Shown: positions 52,029-63,720 of the stretch, in pieces
How the letters are laid out: each line of letters opens with the position of its first letter
Position numbering within the stretch: the first letter of the stretch is position 1
From: Phialophora verrucosa
Taxonomy: Eukaryota; Ascomycota; Eurotiomycetes; Chaetothyriales; Herpotrichiellaceae
DNA: 64,000 nt
Assembly: GCA_002099365.1 (NCBI GenBank)
Contig: MSED01000015.1
Coordinates: forward strand, 3,162,001 to 3,226,000
Reading direction: 5' to 3'
Notes under the pieces: model-generated
What the model saw: only the letters and a program-made list of their open reading frames with translations
The model's database searches: none
What the model was told of the DNA's origin: nothing
Translations under genes and position numbers: made by a program

Positions 52029-53540
52029 ATGGCGGTTTCGAGCCCACGAGGCGGATCACAGCGCAGATCCTGCGATCGATGCTTCGCGAAGAAGAGTAAA
52101 TGTACGTTCAATCCATACGACAACATATGCAGCCAGTGTAAGCGGGCACGAACCAAATGCGCCATGTTACGCTCCGAGTGTCGACCAGGTCGTCGGCCGC
52201 GGCAAGGGGCACTTGGCCCGAATGCCTTCTTGCGTGTCTTCGCAATCACCGGGTCATCTTCTTCCCGCCCCGACGAGACGAGCCTCGGCATAGATCATAA
52301 TCACGCACAAGGTACTGTGAATGCCAGTCGGGTGCCCTGCGGTGGGGAGCAGGCGGCCGAAAAGCCTACCAATGCTGCCATGGAGCAGCAATCACAATCA
52401 CCCAGACCATCACCCAGGCTCCCTCCCGCGGTTTCAGGTCCTCGACTGTCGTACTTGGTCACCCTCCAGCCCGACAACCTTGGGCTTTTCTTTCGCATCA
52501 ACGATATTTTCATGCACGCCCCAGCCTTTGCTCTCCAGTTTCAGACCGCACTACGACGCTTGATGCGTTGCTCGGCGATATCACTAGACAGATCTTCTCA
52601 AGCGATGTTCTCGGCCATCTTGTGGGCACGCTACTTCGCCATCACGTGGGATCAGGTCAACATTCAGAGTGGCGCTCTTTCACTTGGTCATTTGCGGGCT
52701 GCCCACGTCACCAGTATCGAGGAGGCTCTCGCGACCTCCATGGTCGGGCAGACACTGGCAGCTTTCGACGCGATCACGACGTGTCGAGGCTCGTCATTGA
52801 TTCTACGACACAGTCTGGGCCTCGTCCTGCCGTGGTACTCAGCCCTGATCTCGAATCCGTTTGCGGAGACCGTCACCACCGCGCCGATCTTCTGGGACAC
52901 GGTAAATTGTCTGCTGACGTGCGAAGTGCCCATCATCAAATACGAAGCCAAGGGTCGCCCTGTCGTTGACCGTGTGGCGGGCATTTGCACGGCTCTCATG
53001 CCTATCCTCTATGATTTATGCCTGGTGAGCCGTCAACTGCAGAGCTCCCGAACTTCCGAGGCTCTTGCTGTTCTAGACGATATCCGAGGACGAGTGTCAC
53101 GGTGGGTACCAGCCTTCCCAAAGAACCCCGGGGTGGAGTTCTCGGACAGTGAGATGGATGCCATGTATACCCAAGCTCGCATGTATCGTATTGCGACCCT
53201 CCTCCTGATTCGTAGAATCTGGCGCGACGACAGCGCTGAGGATCCGACTTCCACTGCCTATGCCACCGAGATTTTCCAAGAACTGTCGACGTACCACGGG
53301 ACGGCTACGCCGGCGAAAAGGGTTCTGCATGTGGTTTTCCCGGTCTTTGTAGCCATGCTCGAGACCCCAAATGTGCCGCCCGAGCTCTGGGATACTCTGT
53401 CACTGCTATGTGTCACGCCAATGTGCCTGCGGAAACTATCGTCGCTGGTGCAGACATACTGGAAGAGCAGGCAAGATGGCTACACTGGATCGCTTTTCCA
53501 CACCATCCGCGCTGATGCAGATTTCATCATGGTTCCTTGA
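52029..53540 (+). CDS. Zn2Cys6 transcription factor, candidate module regulator
   Basis: A single exon of 503 residues if started at ATG 52029; the frame is open further upstream, but only from a TTG. Residues 14-40 form the cluster: SCDRCFAKKSKC, then ICSQCKRARTKC, spacing C-x2-C-x6-C-x8-C-x2-C-x6-C, followed by a basic stretch RPGRRPRQG. The middle has helical segments typical of fungal secondary-metabolism and catabolic regulators (ARMYRIATLLLIRRIWRDD). No separate fungal_trans signature is obvious. Its position between the P450 and the BVMO, divergent to the former and convergent to the latter, makes it the likely pathway-specific regulator. Confidence 0.82.
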   Translation: MAVSSPRGGSQRRSCDRCFAKKSKCTFNPYDNICSQCKRARTKCAMLRSECRPGRRPRQGALGPNAFLRVFAITGSSSSRPDETSLGIDHNHAQGTVNASRVPCGGEQAAEKPTNAAMEQQSQSPRPSPRLPPAVSGPRLSYLVTLQPDNLGLFFRINDIFMHAPAFALQFQTALRRLMRCSAISLDRSSQAMFSAILWARYFAITWDQVNIQSGALSLGHLRAAHVTSIEEALATSMVGQTLAAFDAITTCRGSSLILRHSLGLVLPWYSALISNPFAETVTTAPIFWDTVNCLLTCEVPIIKYEAKGRPVVDRVAGICTALMPILYDLCLVSRQLQSSRTSEALAVLDDIRGRVSRWVPAFPKNPGVEFSDSEMDAMYTQARMYRIATLLLIRRIWRDDSAEDPTSTAYATEIFQELSTYHGTATPAKRVLHVVFPVFVAMLETPNVPPELWDTLSLLCVTPMCLRKLSSLVQTYWKSRQDGYTGSLFHTIRADADFIMVP

Positions 53541-53673
53541 CAGCCTAGTTATTTGCTTTGTGTATTCTCCCTTCTTCTTCGTGTTGGAACCAACGTTATC
53601 CCGTGTTCAACGGATGATCTACTCATGAGGTGCCGGAGACCAAGACCTCGACGGAGGCTAATATCGACCGTCC

Positions 53674-55161
53674 CTAGCTCTTCCCGGGAATGTCATCAAG
53701 GAACTCCATATTCTGATCCAGGCGTCCATATTTGGCCCAGAACATATCTTGGAAATATGTCTTTCGGGTCGTCCAAGGCGCAGTTGTTGCTGCTTTCGGA
53801 AGACCTTTTGCGCCTCTACGCACATACGTCGAGTCGAGATTCAAGACGGGAGCGGCGACCAGCGGCGCCGAAGCTGGCTTGCGAGGCACAGCGGCCGCCA
53901 GCCGACGATCGTCAAGATGCTTGAGGATTCGACAGACAAAATGTGCCGCGGCGTCAGCACCCAATGTCCAAGACGCGTCCGTGTAGCCCAAGACGAAGGC
54001 AGCGTTGGGTACATCCTGCAACATCACTCCGTTCCAGATGTATTGCTGCGAAAGATCAATCGGCTGGCCATCAACCTCGATTCTCACCCCGCCCCCCAAG
54101 CGCAATTTGAGACCGGTCGCGGTCACAATCATGTCGGCCGGAAGCTTTTTGCCGTCGGTCAGTTCAATCCCATCCGCCACCACTTTTTGAATCACGCCCG
54201 TCTCGACGGTGGCTTTTCCCGTTTTCAGGGCCTGGAAAAAGTCCCCGTCGGGACTTAGGCAGAGCCTCTGATCCCACGGGGCATACCGCGGCACGAAGTG
54301 CGGATCAAACGGAACGGTCGCTGGGAGCTGCTTCATGACACCCTTGGCGATGAGACTTCTGGCCATGTTCGGATAACGTCGGCAGAAAAGGATAAACAGG
54401 CGGGAGTGGAGAATCCATGAGAGGCGCCTCAGCTTGTGGTACCATGCCATTGGAAGTAAAGTTCTTAGCCACGACCGCTGAGGAGAGGTGTTGGGCATGG
54501 CGACGATATATGTTGGACTTCGCTGGAGCATCGTAATGCGACGGACCTTCGGAGTCATCGCAGGCAACAAAGTCACCGCCGTTGCCCCGCTGCCGATGAT
54601 GACGACCTCACGATCCGTGTAGTCCAGATCTTCCGGCCAGAACTGCGGGTGGATCACCAGGCCGCGGTAGTGGGCAAGTCCTGGAATCTCCACATCCAAC
54701 GGGTTTTGGTCATCGTAGTATCCGGTGCCAAACACCAGGAATCTTGTGGTCAAAGAGCCTGTCGTTCCGTGGGAGAGGATCGAAAGGGTCCAGGTGCGAC
54801 TTGCCGACGACCATACCGCAGACTCGAGACGTTGCTCAAACCGAATATGATCATCGATCGAGTACATCGAAGCCGAGTCTTGCAAGTATTTCCTGATAGA
54901 TGCGCCGTCCGCGATAGGATACTGTTGCTTCCATGGATTCCAGACAAAGCCGAAGGTGAACAGGTCGGAGTCGGACCGGATGCCGGGATAGCGAAACAGG
55001 TCCCAGGTCCCTCCCAAGCGTGCCCGAGCTTCCAAAATGGCGAAGGAGTAGTTGGGAAGTTCGGTTTTCAATCGATACGCAGCGTTGATGCCAGAGACGC
55101 CGGCGCCAACAATGACAACATCGACGAACTCGCTATTCGAGTCCGTCGAAGGCCGGTTCAT
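53674..55161 (-). CDS. FAD-dependent Baeyer-Villiger-type monooxygenase
   Basis: Flavoprotein monooxygenase expected to use NADPH and O2 to turn ketones into esters or lactones. A single exon of 495 residues. FAD Rossmann loop IVGAGVSGINAAYRL (about 16-30), then LGGTWDLFRYPG. The fingerprint YRGLVIHPQFWP matches the BVMO pattern F-x-G-x3-H-x3-W-P except that the first residue is Tyr. The NADPH loop is IIGSGATAVTLLPAM. The C-terminal part has VTATGLKLRLGGG, a typical ATG motif. The ATG at 55161 is the first in frame; an upstream GTG would extend it by 18. Shorter than type I BVMOs with N-terminal extensions, similar to the CHMO-like/monomeric class. Divergent to the SDR gene. Confidence 0.88.
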   Translation of the reverse strand: MNRPSTDSNSEFVDVVIVGAGVSGINAAYRLKTELPNYSFAILEARARLGGTWDLFRYPGIRSDSDLFTFGFVWNPWKQQYPIADGASIRKYLQDSASMYSIDDHIRFEQRLESAVWSSASRTWTLSILSHGTTGSLTTRFLVFGTGYYDDQNPLDVEIPGLAHYRGLVIHPQFWPEDLDYTDREVVIIGSGATAVTLLPAMTPKVRRITMLQRSPTYIVAMPNTSPQRSWLRTLLPMAWYHKLRRLSWILHSRLFILFCRRYPNMARSLIAKGVMKQLPATVPFDPHFVPRYAPWDQRLCLSPDGDFFQALKTGKATVETGVIQKVVADGIELTDGKKLPADMIVTATGLKLRLGGGVRIEVDGQPIDLSQQYIWNGVMLQDVPNAAFVLGYTDASWTLGADAAAHFVCRILKHLDDRRLAAAVPRKPASAPLVAAPVLNLDSTYVRRGAKGLPKAATTAPWTTRKTYFQDMFWAKYGRLDQNMEFLDDIPGKS

Positions 55162-55548
55162 GATGTTCTCTAGTCGCCTGGTCGGCGTCAATGGCTGTTC
55201 TCGACAATCTCCCACTGCGACGGTAGAATCATGAGCTGGGATCTATGGAGCTTTGTACCTGTCGCGGTTGAGATGAATAGGCGCAGAGAAAGATAGGTTC
55301 CCTTGACCGGCGACGCATACACTTCGGTACGAGGAGTTAGACTACCGAAAAAGGAAACAACCCCCCGAACAAAAGTGGAACCGGCCCGCCCCTCGTATTG
55401 CTCCCGTATTTTCCTCGCATCTCTGGGCCTCGGTCGAAGCGCGTGCGTCGGAACTCGACCAGTAGCATTGCCCTGCATGTATAAACAACAAGTCCAACAT
55501 ACTCCAAGGCATTCCTCCGGCCCTACTTCGTCGGGATACAGATTCAAG
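55162..55548. promoter_or_regulatory. Divergent promoter region, BVMO / SDR
   Basis: About 390 bp shared by two divergent genes, a common arrangement for co-regulated fungal clusters. CCGGCCC occurs near 55380 and CTCCGGCCC near 55516. No verified site. Confidence 0.4.
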
Positions 55549-56701
55549 ATGTTGCTGCCGCCATCGAGCGTGGAGAGGTTGATGCAGACTTGGCCCCTGC
55601 AAACATTTTCGAGGTTCTCAGAGACAGCGATATCGCATGTTCCGACCAGTGTTCAGAGGGTATTGCGATCCAAGCCAGTCCAGATCGGCCTCACCTCACT
55701 GCTGCTGCTTCACCTCGTACGCAAGGCCAGCGATCAACTGTCGTGGTACGCCCTTAACAACCATACTCGGACTGGGCCCTTCAATGCCGAGAAAGAATTA
55801 GTGCTCTTGACGGGTGGGAGCCGGGGGATCGGGGAGCAGATCATGCGAGATTTGGCGAAGCTGCGAGTGAGGGTCATTATCATTGATATCCAAGAGCCAG
55901 GGGGCACACTGCGTATGTCACTGGGGCTTCCTGTGGTGTCTTCATCTGTGCTCCAACTGATCAAGCGAATCCCGTAGCTTCGGGAGTCTTTTTCTACCAG
56001 ACGGACATCACGTCAAGTGAGAGCGTCCGGAGCATTGCAACAAAGATCCGCGCAGAGCATGGTGATCCCACAATCCTGGTCAACAACGCCGGGGTCGGGC
56101 GGGGAGCCACCGTCCTAGAGAAATCCGAGCAGGATATCCGTCTCACATTCGAGGTCAACATCCTGGCCCATTTCTGGACAGTCAAAGAGTTCCTGCCCAG
56201 TATGATCAAGAACAATCACGGGCATGTCATCACCGTTGCCAGCATGGCGTCCTTTGCCGCAATTGGACAGACAGTCGACTACGCCTGTACCAAGGCCGGT
56301 GCTCTGGCTTTCCACGAGGGCCTGACCCAAGAGATCCGTCACTGGTATCACGCCGACAAGGTTCGCACCAGGTGAGCAATGTCGCGCGGTTTGCTTCAGA
56401 ACGAGGAAGTATTGACTGTGACGATAGTATCATTCATCCTTTGTGGGTCCGTACGGCCATGACAGCGACACTTGTCCAGGCTGGCAGGCACTTCCGTCAA
56501 AACATGCTCTCGCCGGAGGATGTCTCCAAGGCTGTTGTCCGGCAGATCGTCACACAGACAAGCGCACAAGTGGTTGTTCCGTCCTCGCGTCGGTATGCCT
56601 CCATGCTCCGAGCGTTTCCGCAGTGGCTGCAAGAGTCGGTTCGCAATTCTGCCTCTCAAGATCTGTTGCGAGTCAGTGCCTTGCAAGCTGCACGGTCCTG
56701 A
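55549..56701 (+). CDS. Membrane-anchored short-chain dehydrogenase (RDH/17-beta-HSD-like)
   Basis: Exons 55549-55912, 55978-56371 and 56428-56701 give 343 residues. An N-terminal hydrophobic helix (VQIGLTSLLLLHLVRKA, about 45-61) precedes the catalytic domain, as in ER- or lipid-droplet-bound retinol and hydroxysteroid dehydrogenases. Motifs: TGGSRGIGEQ, NNAGVGRGAT, Ser in VASMASFAAIG and YACTKAGAL. The 65- and 56-bp introns are both needed; the first joins EPGGTLP to SGVFFYQTD. The C-terminal helix RYASMLRAFPQWLQESV is amphipathic. The likely role in the module is oxidation of a hydroxyl made by the P450 to the ketone used by the BVMO; the direction of reaction is an assumption. Confidence 0.88.
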
Positions 56702-57784
56702 ATCGATATTGAGGTGGTAGGGGGTCCCGTGACAACGAGCTGGCAAGGGAACTCTTTTGCCGAATAGAAATATCAGGTGTATTGGAGCTGTGCCATGTGC
56801 ATTTTGTGCCTTTCCCTATGGAACTCGCAGCGATCGTGACCAACCATGTCGCCGTAACCAAAGTTTCAGTAGTAATCCACCCACGGAAGTCGAGGGCTGA
56901 TAAGAGCCTCTTCAAGATCGCCTCCGGTACACGTCACCGCTGTATTGCTGGTCGCGAGATACGAAGCTTGTGGGCCCTGATCGCATCCATTTCATGAATA
57001 TATAGTCATACTACGCCCTTGCACATGGCCGTCGAGCTCAGGATACAATCTCCTGATCAAAGCCTGCTCAAGACGACTCCAACATGGCAATGTCCATGTC
57101 GGTCGAATCTGGGGACGGTCCTGATCCACGAGTCGTGACCCGACCGCCGCAATTTGAGGGACTATTATCCGATATCGAGCAACAAAACCTTGAGCGCATT
57201 GCCACACACGATGCTCTCCCGTCTGGCAGAGGTCAACAAAGCTATCTTAGTGACAATTCAGGGGGCACATGATCGATCGTGAGTGTAGAGTCTTCAGACA
57301 CTGTGCCAACTGATCAACAGCAGGGGACGTCATTCGACACAGATTTCGCCATCAGTACCACTAGCGATCGGGGACATACCTTACTATCCAGAAGAAAATG
57401 GTAAAGCAGGAAACGATTCTGGGCAATACAGGGACTGTGCATTGATGAGCGCGCCCTTGAGGCACACTGCGTTCAGTTCCAGCGAGAAACTGGCAAATTT
57501 CGAGCGGTGCTGCAGCAAGCTATCGTAGAACAAAATGAGGTGCATCAAAGCAGGCTAGGCGACACGCGCAGGGAAGCGGAGAATGAGTGCAGGAGTGTCG
57601 AAGACGAGAAGGGCGCATCGACACGGACTAGACGGAACGATAGATTAATGAATGCGATCGCACATTTGGAAGTTGAGGGCGCCAGTAACGACGACATTGG
57701 AAAACTGTGACTGAGAAGGTTACCCGAGGGTCTGTAAAGACCACGCCAAGGCGTCACAGGCCGTATGGGCGTTCGGGACCCATC
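56702..57784. other. Intergenic between SDR and retrotransposon
   Basis: Mostly without recognisable genes. Base composition stays normal (CpA and TpG common) up to about 57784, then changes abruptly. A possible orphan coding segment is listed separately. Confidence 0.5.
57414..57710 (+). other. Possible orphan coding segment, charged helical
   Basis: An open stretch without a good start reads FWAIQGLCIDERALEAHC, then a long charged segment (QQAIVEQNEVHQSRLGDTRR) ending at TGA 57708-57710. An upstream frame at 57084-57272 (MAMSMSVESGDGPDPRVV...) might belong to the same gene, but I found no splice path of normal length joining them. It may be the remnant of a gene cut off by the transposon insertion. 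Confidence 0.25.
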
Positions 57785-59299
57785 TGTAATATTACTAGAG
57801 GCCTTCGTAACTATATAGTCAGGCGTCGCCCCCGACCCCTTAGAATCTATTATGTCCTCCAAATTAAGTTACATCTAGTAGTAACGCTTTAGACAGCCCT
57901 CGCTAGACTTAGGCTGAGGCCCTAAAAGGCCTCCGTCCCCTTTAAACGGTAAGGAGACGGTCCTCGATTTATACCGGGGCTTAATATAAGTCTCTATAAC
58001 TATTAAAAGAACTAAATAACTAAGAGAGAACCTCTTTAGTATACTCTAAGACGATACTAAGGGCTTTCCCTCTTTAGTATATATTGTCCTTCTACGACGA
58101 AGACTATAGATTAGCCTTCTCGGGATTATATAAGAATTGAAGACTAATAAGAACACTGTCCGTCTGAGAAAGAATCCCCTAAGAGCCTACTTAGCACTCG
58201 ACGGTCTATTATTAACGCCTTATAGTGTTAATATACGACTCGAACCTTACGCGGCTTACGGGAATTAAACGGCTTTCCTAAAGTAAGGTAGTAAGCTCGA
58301 GACTAAGGCCCAGAAGTAGGCTGGCGCTAGAAGTTAACTATAAGACTCTAAACAGATGGGATTATAGCGCACCGATAGCTCTACGGAAATTATCCTCGAT
58401 TTACTAGGTACTTTCTATACTATACTAAGTAGGCCGATATCTTAGATACTTATACTTAAGGAATTTTAAGATGTTAGAACTATCTAAAAGAGTGCTATAC
58501 TATTTAATAGAGTATATAGAGGTAAGGAAAGGATAGGGCTAGAACTTAAGTAATAATACGGCCACTCTAAAGGGGAAATTACGAATTTAGGAAGGACTCC
58601 GTAAAAGAGGTAGTCTATTAATACTCTACTAGATAGGTTAATGCCTCTAGAAGCGCTAGTTTTCTTATAAGGAGATTATTACCCTTTCTTCTATACCTTT
58701 CTTACCTCTATCTCTCTATATCTATACTAGAGATACTTACTTAATTATTTTACTAATTTAAATACTCTACGAGCCTTACCCTTTATCTTAACTATCGTCC
58801 GATATTATATCTACCTCTACAGAAGGATTTAACTCTAGGGCTCAGCGGTTATCTTAGGCCGCCGGCTACGCTTAAGATGTAAATACCTACTTAGCTATTA
58901 TAGAGTAGAGATTATCTACTCTCGGTAGTAGATTTATAGCTCTTAACAATAACGTCGATTATATAACTACTACTCTTAGAGATCTTATAACTTACACTAA
59001 CGAAGCCTTTAACTGTAAGAGTATTAAAAATATAGGCTAAGTAGTCTAAAGGCTTTTAGTAGATTAAGAACGAGGGTAGGGAACTATTATCGAGCTATTT
59101 ACTACTATCCGGGACCTTATAGTAAGGTAGGAAAGGTAAGAAGCTAGGGATATAGAAGCTACCCGCGCTAGGAAACAACCCGCTGAGCCTCTATTTATAG
59201 CTGAAGGCTCTATCGGGCCGTTCCTATTAGTAGGCTCGCTCTTAGCTACTTAACCGCCTACTATAGACACTTCGCTAGGCATAATAGAACCTTAGGTAG

Positions 59300-60240
59300 C
59301 TATAGATATATCGTCCGAAGGTCGCTCCTTCTCTCTTATAGGGTTTAAGGACCTTCCGAAATACTTAAGATAGTATTAAGGCGATATAGCTAGGGTTTAG
59401 CTGATAATTATTAGTGAATAGCTAAGGCGTATAGCCTTACTCTAGTATCGAACTATTCTCCCTAAGGAATAAGTCGCTCTAGTAGTCTCCTTTCTACTTA
59501 ACGAGGCGGCGGTATAGTAAACCCTTAATATAGTTTTTAATACTCGCCTATCTCTTAGCGTAAGGTTAATTACTAGTTAGGAACGATAGTTTAAGGCTCT
59601 CGTAGCTTACTTCGCTAATATACGTATCTAGGAGTAGTGTTAGAACGAGTTCGAAAACCTATCTTAATAATATATTGTTATATAGTTCGTATAGGCTCTC
59701 GATTCTGCTCGTCTATATTTAGAACTCTGTCTAAATAACTAGTAGATACTTAACCGCCTGCGGAGAGGCCTTAAACCTAAGATCTAACGGATAATTACGG
59801 TACTACCCGCTAAATATAGGCCCGATATCTACTTAGATTACGTTAAGTATACCTATCGCCTTAAGAGATAGCTTAACTAGAAAAAGGACCGATTATCTCG
59901 AAGGATACGGACGATTATCTTCGCTATTTAGACTATCTATACGGGTAGCTCTAAACCTAATAGTCGACCTACTTTAGTCTTCGGCTCTATTATAGATATT
60001 AATAGGGATATTAAGATAACTATTAATACGTTAAGGTTCTCTTAACTCTTTAAAGCCCCTCGGGGCTAAAACTAGTCTCGCGAAACAAGAGATGAGCGAG
60101 GTAATTATACCCCTATATTAAACCCGCGTAAGGCTACGACAGCTAATAAATATAATAAACCCTATTGCTATAACTATAATAAGATAAGATATATTCATAA
60201 AGACTGTCGTGCTTACTTAAGTACGGGCTAGTAAAATAAA
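59300..60240 (+). pseudogene. Degenerate gag with CCHC zinc knuckle
   Basis: Broken frames ahead of the polymerase. The clearest part is the knuckle at 60166-60207, where first Cys, His and last Cys codons remain (TGC, CAT, TGT) and the second Cys codon now reads TAT, a change expected from RIP on the other strand. The upstream boundary is approximate. Confidence 0.65.
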
Positions 60241-60399
60241 GGGAAGGGAAAAGCTTAACGCTATTAGATAATAAAGTGTCTAATAGTGAGGGAGAGGAGA
60301 ATAAAGAACCTTTAGAAGAGTATAAATAGTATAGTACCTTAACTATATAAGAGCCGTTACCCTTTAAGGCGCTTTTAGCGGTAGCTATATACTTTAATA

Positions 60400-63300
60400 T
60401 TAGATATAGATCCTTTAGTAGAAATAATATCGCTAATAGAATACTCGGCTAGTTTAGGACCCCCTTTCTAGTTATAGCTCTAATTAATACCGGATCTAAT
60501 CTCTCGTTTATATTAAGAACGGTTTTTAACCGTCTTTAAGAAGATATTAAAGTACACTAGATATATACGGTATAAGTATATCTCCTTAATAGGGATACTA
60601 TCCGTACTTTATAAGTACTAGTAATAAAACTAACCTTAAGAGAGCTTTAAGCGCGAATAGAGCTATATATCCTCGATTGAGATGTCTATAATATTGTTCT
60701 AGGGATAGATTAGCTTCGGAAATATAAAGCTAAATAGGATTTTAGCTAGCTTAGTTTAACTACCCGAAATAAGAGCTAAAAGACTACCTTAATCCCTATC
60801 CGACTATTTCGAACTTTTAATACTAACGTCGAAGGGAAGATATTTACCGGTCTTAACTATATTAGATACTATAAAGCTGCGAAGCTAATTAAGAAATTCC
60901 TTTCGAATAGCCTTCCGAAGCTTCTAAAGGAGCGAGGGAGCTCGGAACTATATTAAGACGCTTAAGAAGGTCGTGTATCTTATCTTATAGTAGTTTATTA
61001 GCGAGAAGAAATAACGTCTAAACCTCTAAAGATAATACCTAAACTACCCTCCTATATAGACCCCGTCTTTAAAGCTATTATTTAAAGAGCGAAGGGCTCC
61101 TTCCGCTAGAAGATTATCCCTAAGGAGCTTAAGAAGTGAAATATTAAGTATAAAATCGATACTAGAGACGTAAAGCTAACTAATATATACTACTACCCCC
61201 TTTCGAAGATTTACTAGGATATATAAGACCGTATAGTTAAGGAACTTCTTAGGAAGAGCCTCGTTTAACCTTTATTAAGTCCCTAAAGCTCCTCGGTCCT
61301 CTTTATTCCGAAGCTCGAAGGGGAATAGAGAATATATATCGATTACTACCTTCTTAATAGCGTTATTAAGAAGGATACCTATTCGCTACCGCGAATTTAA
61401 GACTATCTAGACTAAATCGGAAACACTTAATATCTTTTAAAGATTAACTTAATCTCCGAATATCACTAGATTAAGATAGCCGAGTCTTTAATTAAAAAGA
61501 TAGCCTTTAATACTCGAGACGAGAAGTATAAATAGACCGCTATATCTTTCGGATTTATAAATACCCTAGCGACCTTTTAACGGATTATAAATAATACTCT
61601 TAAGGACCTTATATATAAAGGCTTTATAGTAGTATATCTCGACGATATTATTATCTTCTCGATATTTAAGGAAGAGTATTAAGATTATCTTCGCTAAGTC
61701 CTAAACTACCTTAAGGAGAATAAGCTTTACGCGAAGCCTTTAAAGTATATTATTAGGGCCCGGGAAATTAAGTTCTACGGCTATATCGTCGGTAATAGAT
61801 AGTGTAAACCTGTTTCTATAAAGGTTTAAGCTATTACCGAGTAGCTATAGCCCCGGAATATTTATAAAGTTCGGTAATTTCTAAGCTTCGTATCCTACTA
61901 CTGTAGATATATTCGAGACTTCGCTAAGCTAGCTGTACCCCTCTCCGATTTACTTATTAAAGCTAACACTAAGCTTTAAAAGAAGAAATTCCGGCTAATC
62001 TAATAGAATACGCGGTACAAGGTAGCCTTCCGATTACTAAAGAAGGCTCTATTCTTAAAACTAGTTCTATAGTAAGTCGACGAGTCTAAACCTTTCTAAA
62101 TTAAGACTGATTACTTAGAATAGGCTCTAGGTACTGTCCTCCTACAGCTAGAACTCGACGGGAAATAGTACTCGGTCGCGTTCGAAGAACATAAACTCCG
62201 AGGGGTAGAACTTAACTACTCTATTTAGGAAAAGGAGCTTTTAGTTATTAAATATACTTTTCGAACTTAGTATACTTATATATAGAACAGGTATCGGACT
62301 ATTATTATTACTAACTACGAAAGCCTAAAGTATATAAATATTATCTATACCCCTTCGAAGAGGCTCGCGAGATAACTAGATAAGTTCGCCGAATTTTAAC
62401 TTAATATCTAGTACCGTAAGAGTTTTAAGGCTATAGTCCCTAACGCTATCTCTTAACGACTTAACTTCCTCGAAGCTACGTCTATAAGGTAAGTGTAGGT
62501 TCCTACTTCAGAACAGTAGGTAAGGGCTTTAAATACTACTAAAGCTAGGGTAGAAGGAGATAGCCTACTCGATAAGGGCCTATCTTAGGAAACCGCCCTT
62601 ATTTAGTACCTTTAGAACCCTTCAGAGAAGTTAACGGTATAATAGAAGAAAGTCCTTACAGACGACGACCTTAAAAACTTCGCTCTCCGTAAAGGATATC
62701 TCTACCGAAAGGTAGATGGTATATATATATTATTTATCTCCGTACTCTTCCGGAAAGATTTTATTAACTACTACTATCGGTATTATAGCTACTTTAGCAC
62801 CTCTATACTAGACGGCGTTATTAAATTCCGAGGGTAGTGGCCGAATATATAATATAATATTCGTAAATATATAGAAACCTATTAAGAGTATTAAATAGCT
62901 TAATAAAGGAAGACTCGACGCGAAGAACTCTACTTGTAAGTTAAACTCGCCGTAAGGCTCTTCGAGAAATAGGTAATCGATTTTATCGGACCCTTATTAT
63001 ATACGCTAGATGGTAAGTAATGGATCTTAACGGTAATTAATTAGGCTACTAGATGGCCGCTCGCGAAGGCTACTAAGGATACTACTTTCGAGACTGTCGC
63101 TAATTTTCTCTTTAATATTTACTATAATTATAGAGCCTTCCGAGAGCTCCTTTTAGATAATAGAGCGAATTTAATATTTAGAATAATTAAATACTACCTT
63201 AATAGGGTTAAAGTAAAATATCGGATTACTACGCTATACTATTTATAAATAAATAGTAAGGTCGAAAGACTTAATAATATACTTAGGAGTATCTTAATAA

Positions 63301-63720
63301 AGTAACTTATAAGCCGACTTATTACTAAATAAGCTCTATAACTTCCGTTAGCCCTCTTTATTTACTGTATCCGGGCTTATAATAACACTAGAATATCCCC
63401 CTTTAAGCTAGTGTACGGGATTAAACTTCACCTAACTAGAGATAAGGACGACTTCGATAAAAATAATCTAGACTAAGATTTTAGTATATATCTCGAAAAC
63501 CTTTAGATAGTAAGGCATAAGGCTAACTAAAAGCTTATTAAGAGGGGTATTTACGCGAAAAAGCTGCGTTAAGATCGCTTAACCCCTCTCGCGATAAGCC
63601 TAAAGGTAGAAGAATATATACTTTTAGTTAATAAATAGCGCTAAAAGTTTAAATTAACTTACTTTAGCCCCTTTAGGATTGAAAAGAAGCTATAGTTTAG
63701 TGTTTATATCTTAGCCGCCT
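60400..63720 (+). pseudogene. Degenerate gypsy pol (protease, RT, RNase H, integrase)
   Basis: The protease active-site region near 60479-60514 reads LINTGSNLSF, with Asn where the catalytic Asp is expected. In RT, the catalytic box YLDD is intact at 61635-61646 within VVYLDDIIIFS, and LPRI and YH.IKIAE flank it. RNase H gives KTDYLE.ALGTVLLQ and SKRLAR. Integrase gives VIDFIGPL, LLDNRAN and NSKVERLNN, covering the DDE positions. Stops interrupt each domain. No intact product is possible. Confidence 0.85.

Noticed and set aside
58318..58335. TGGCGCTAGAAG as a possible primer-binding site of the retroelement
   Set aside because: The sequence is RIP-altered, no matching LTR end is visible just before it, and the 3' LTR for comparison is outside the window.
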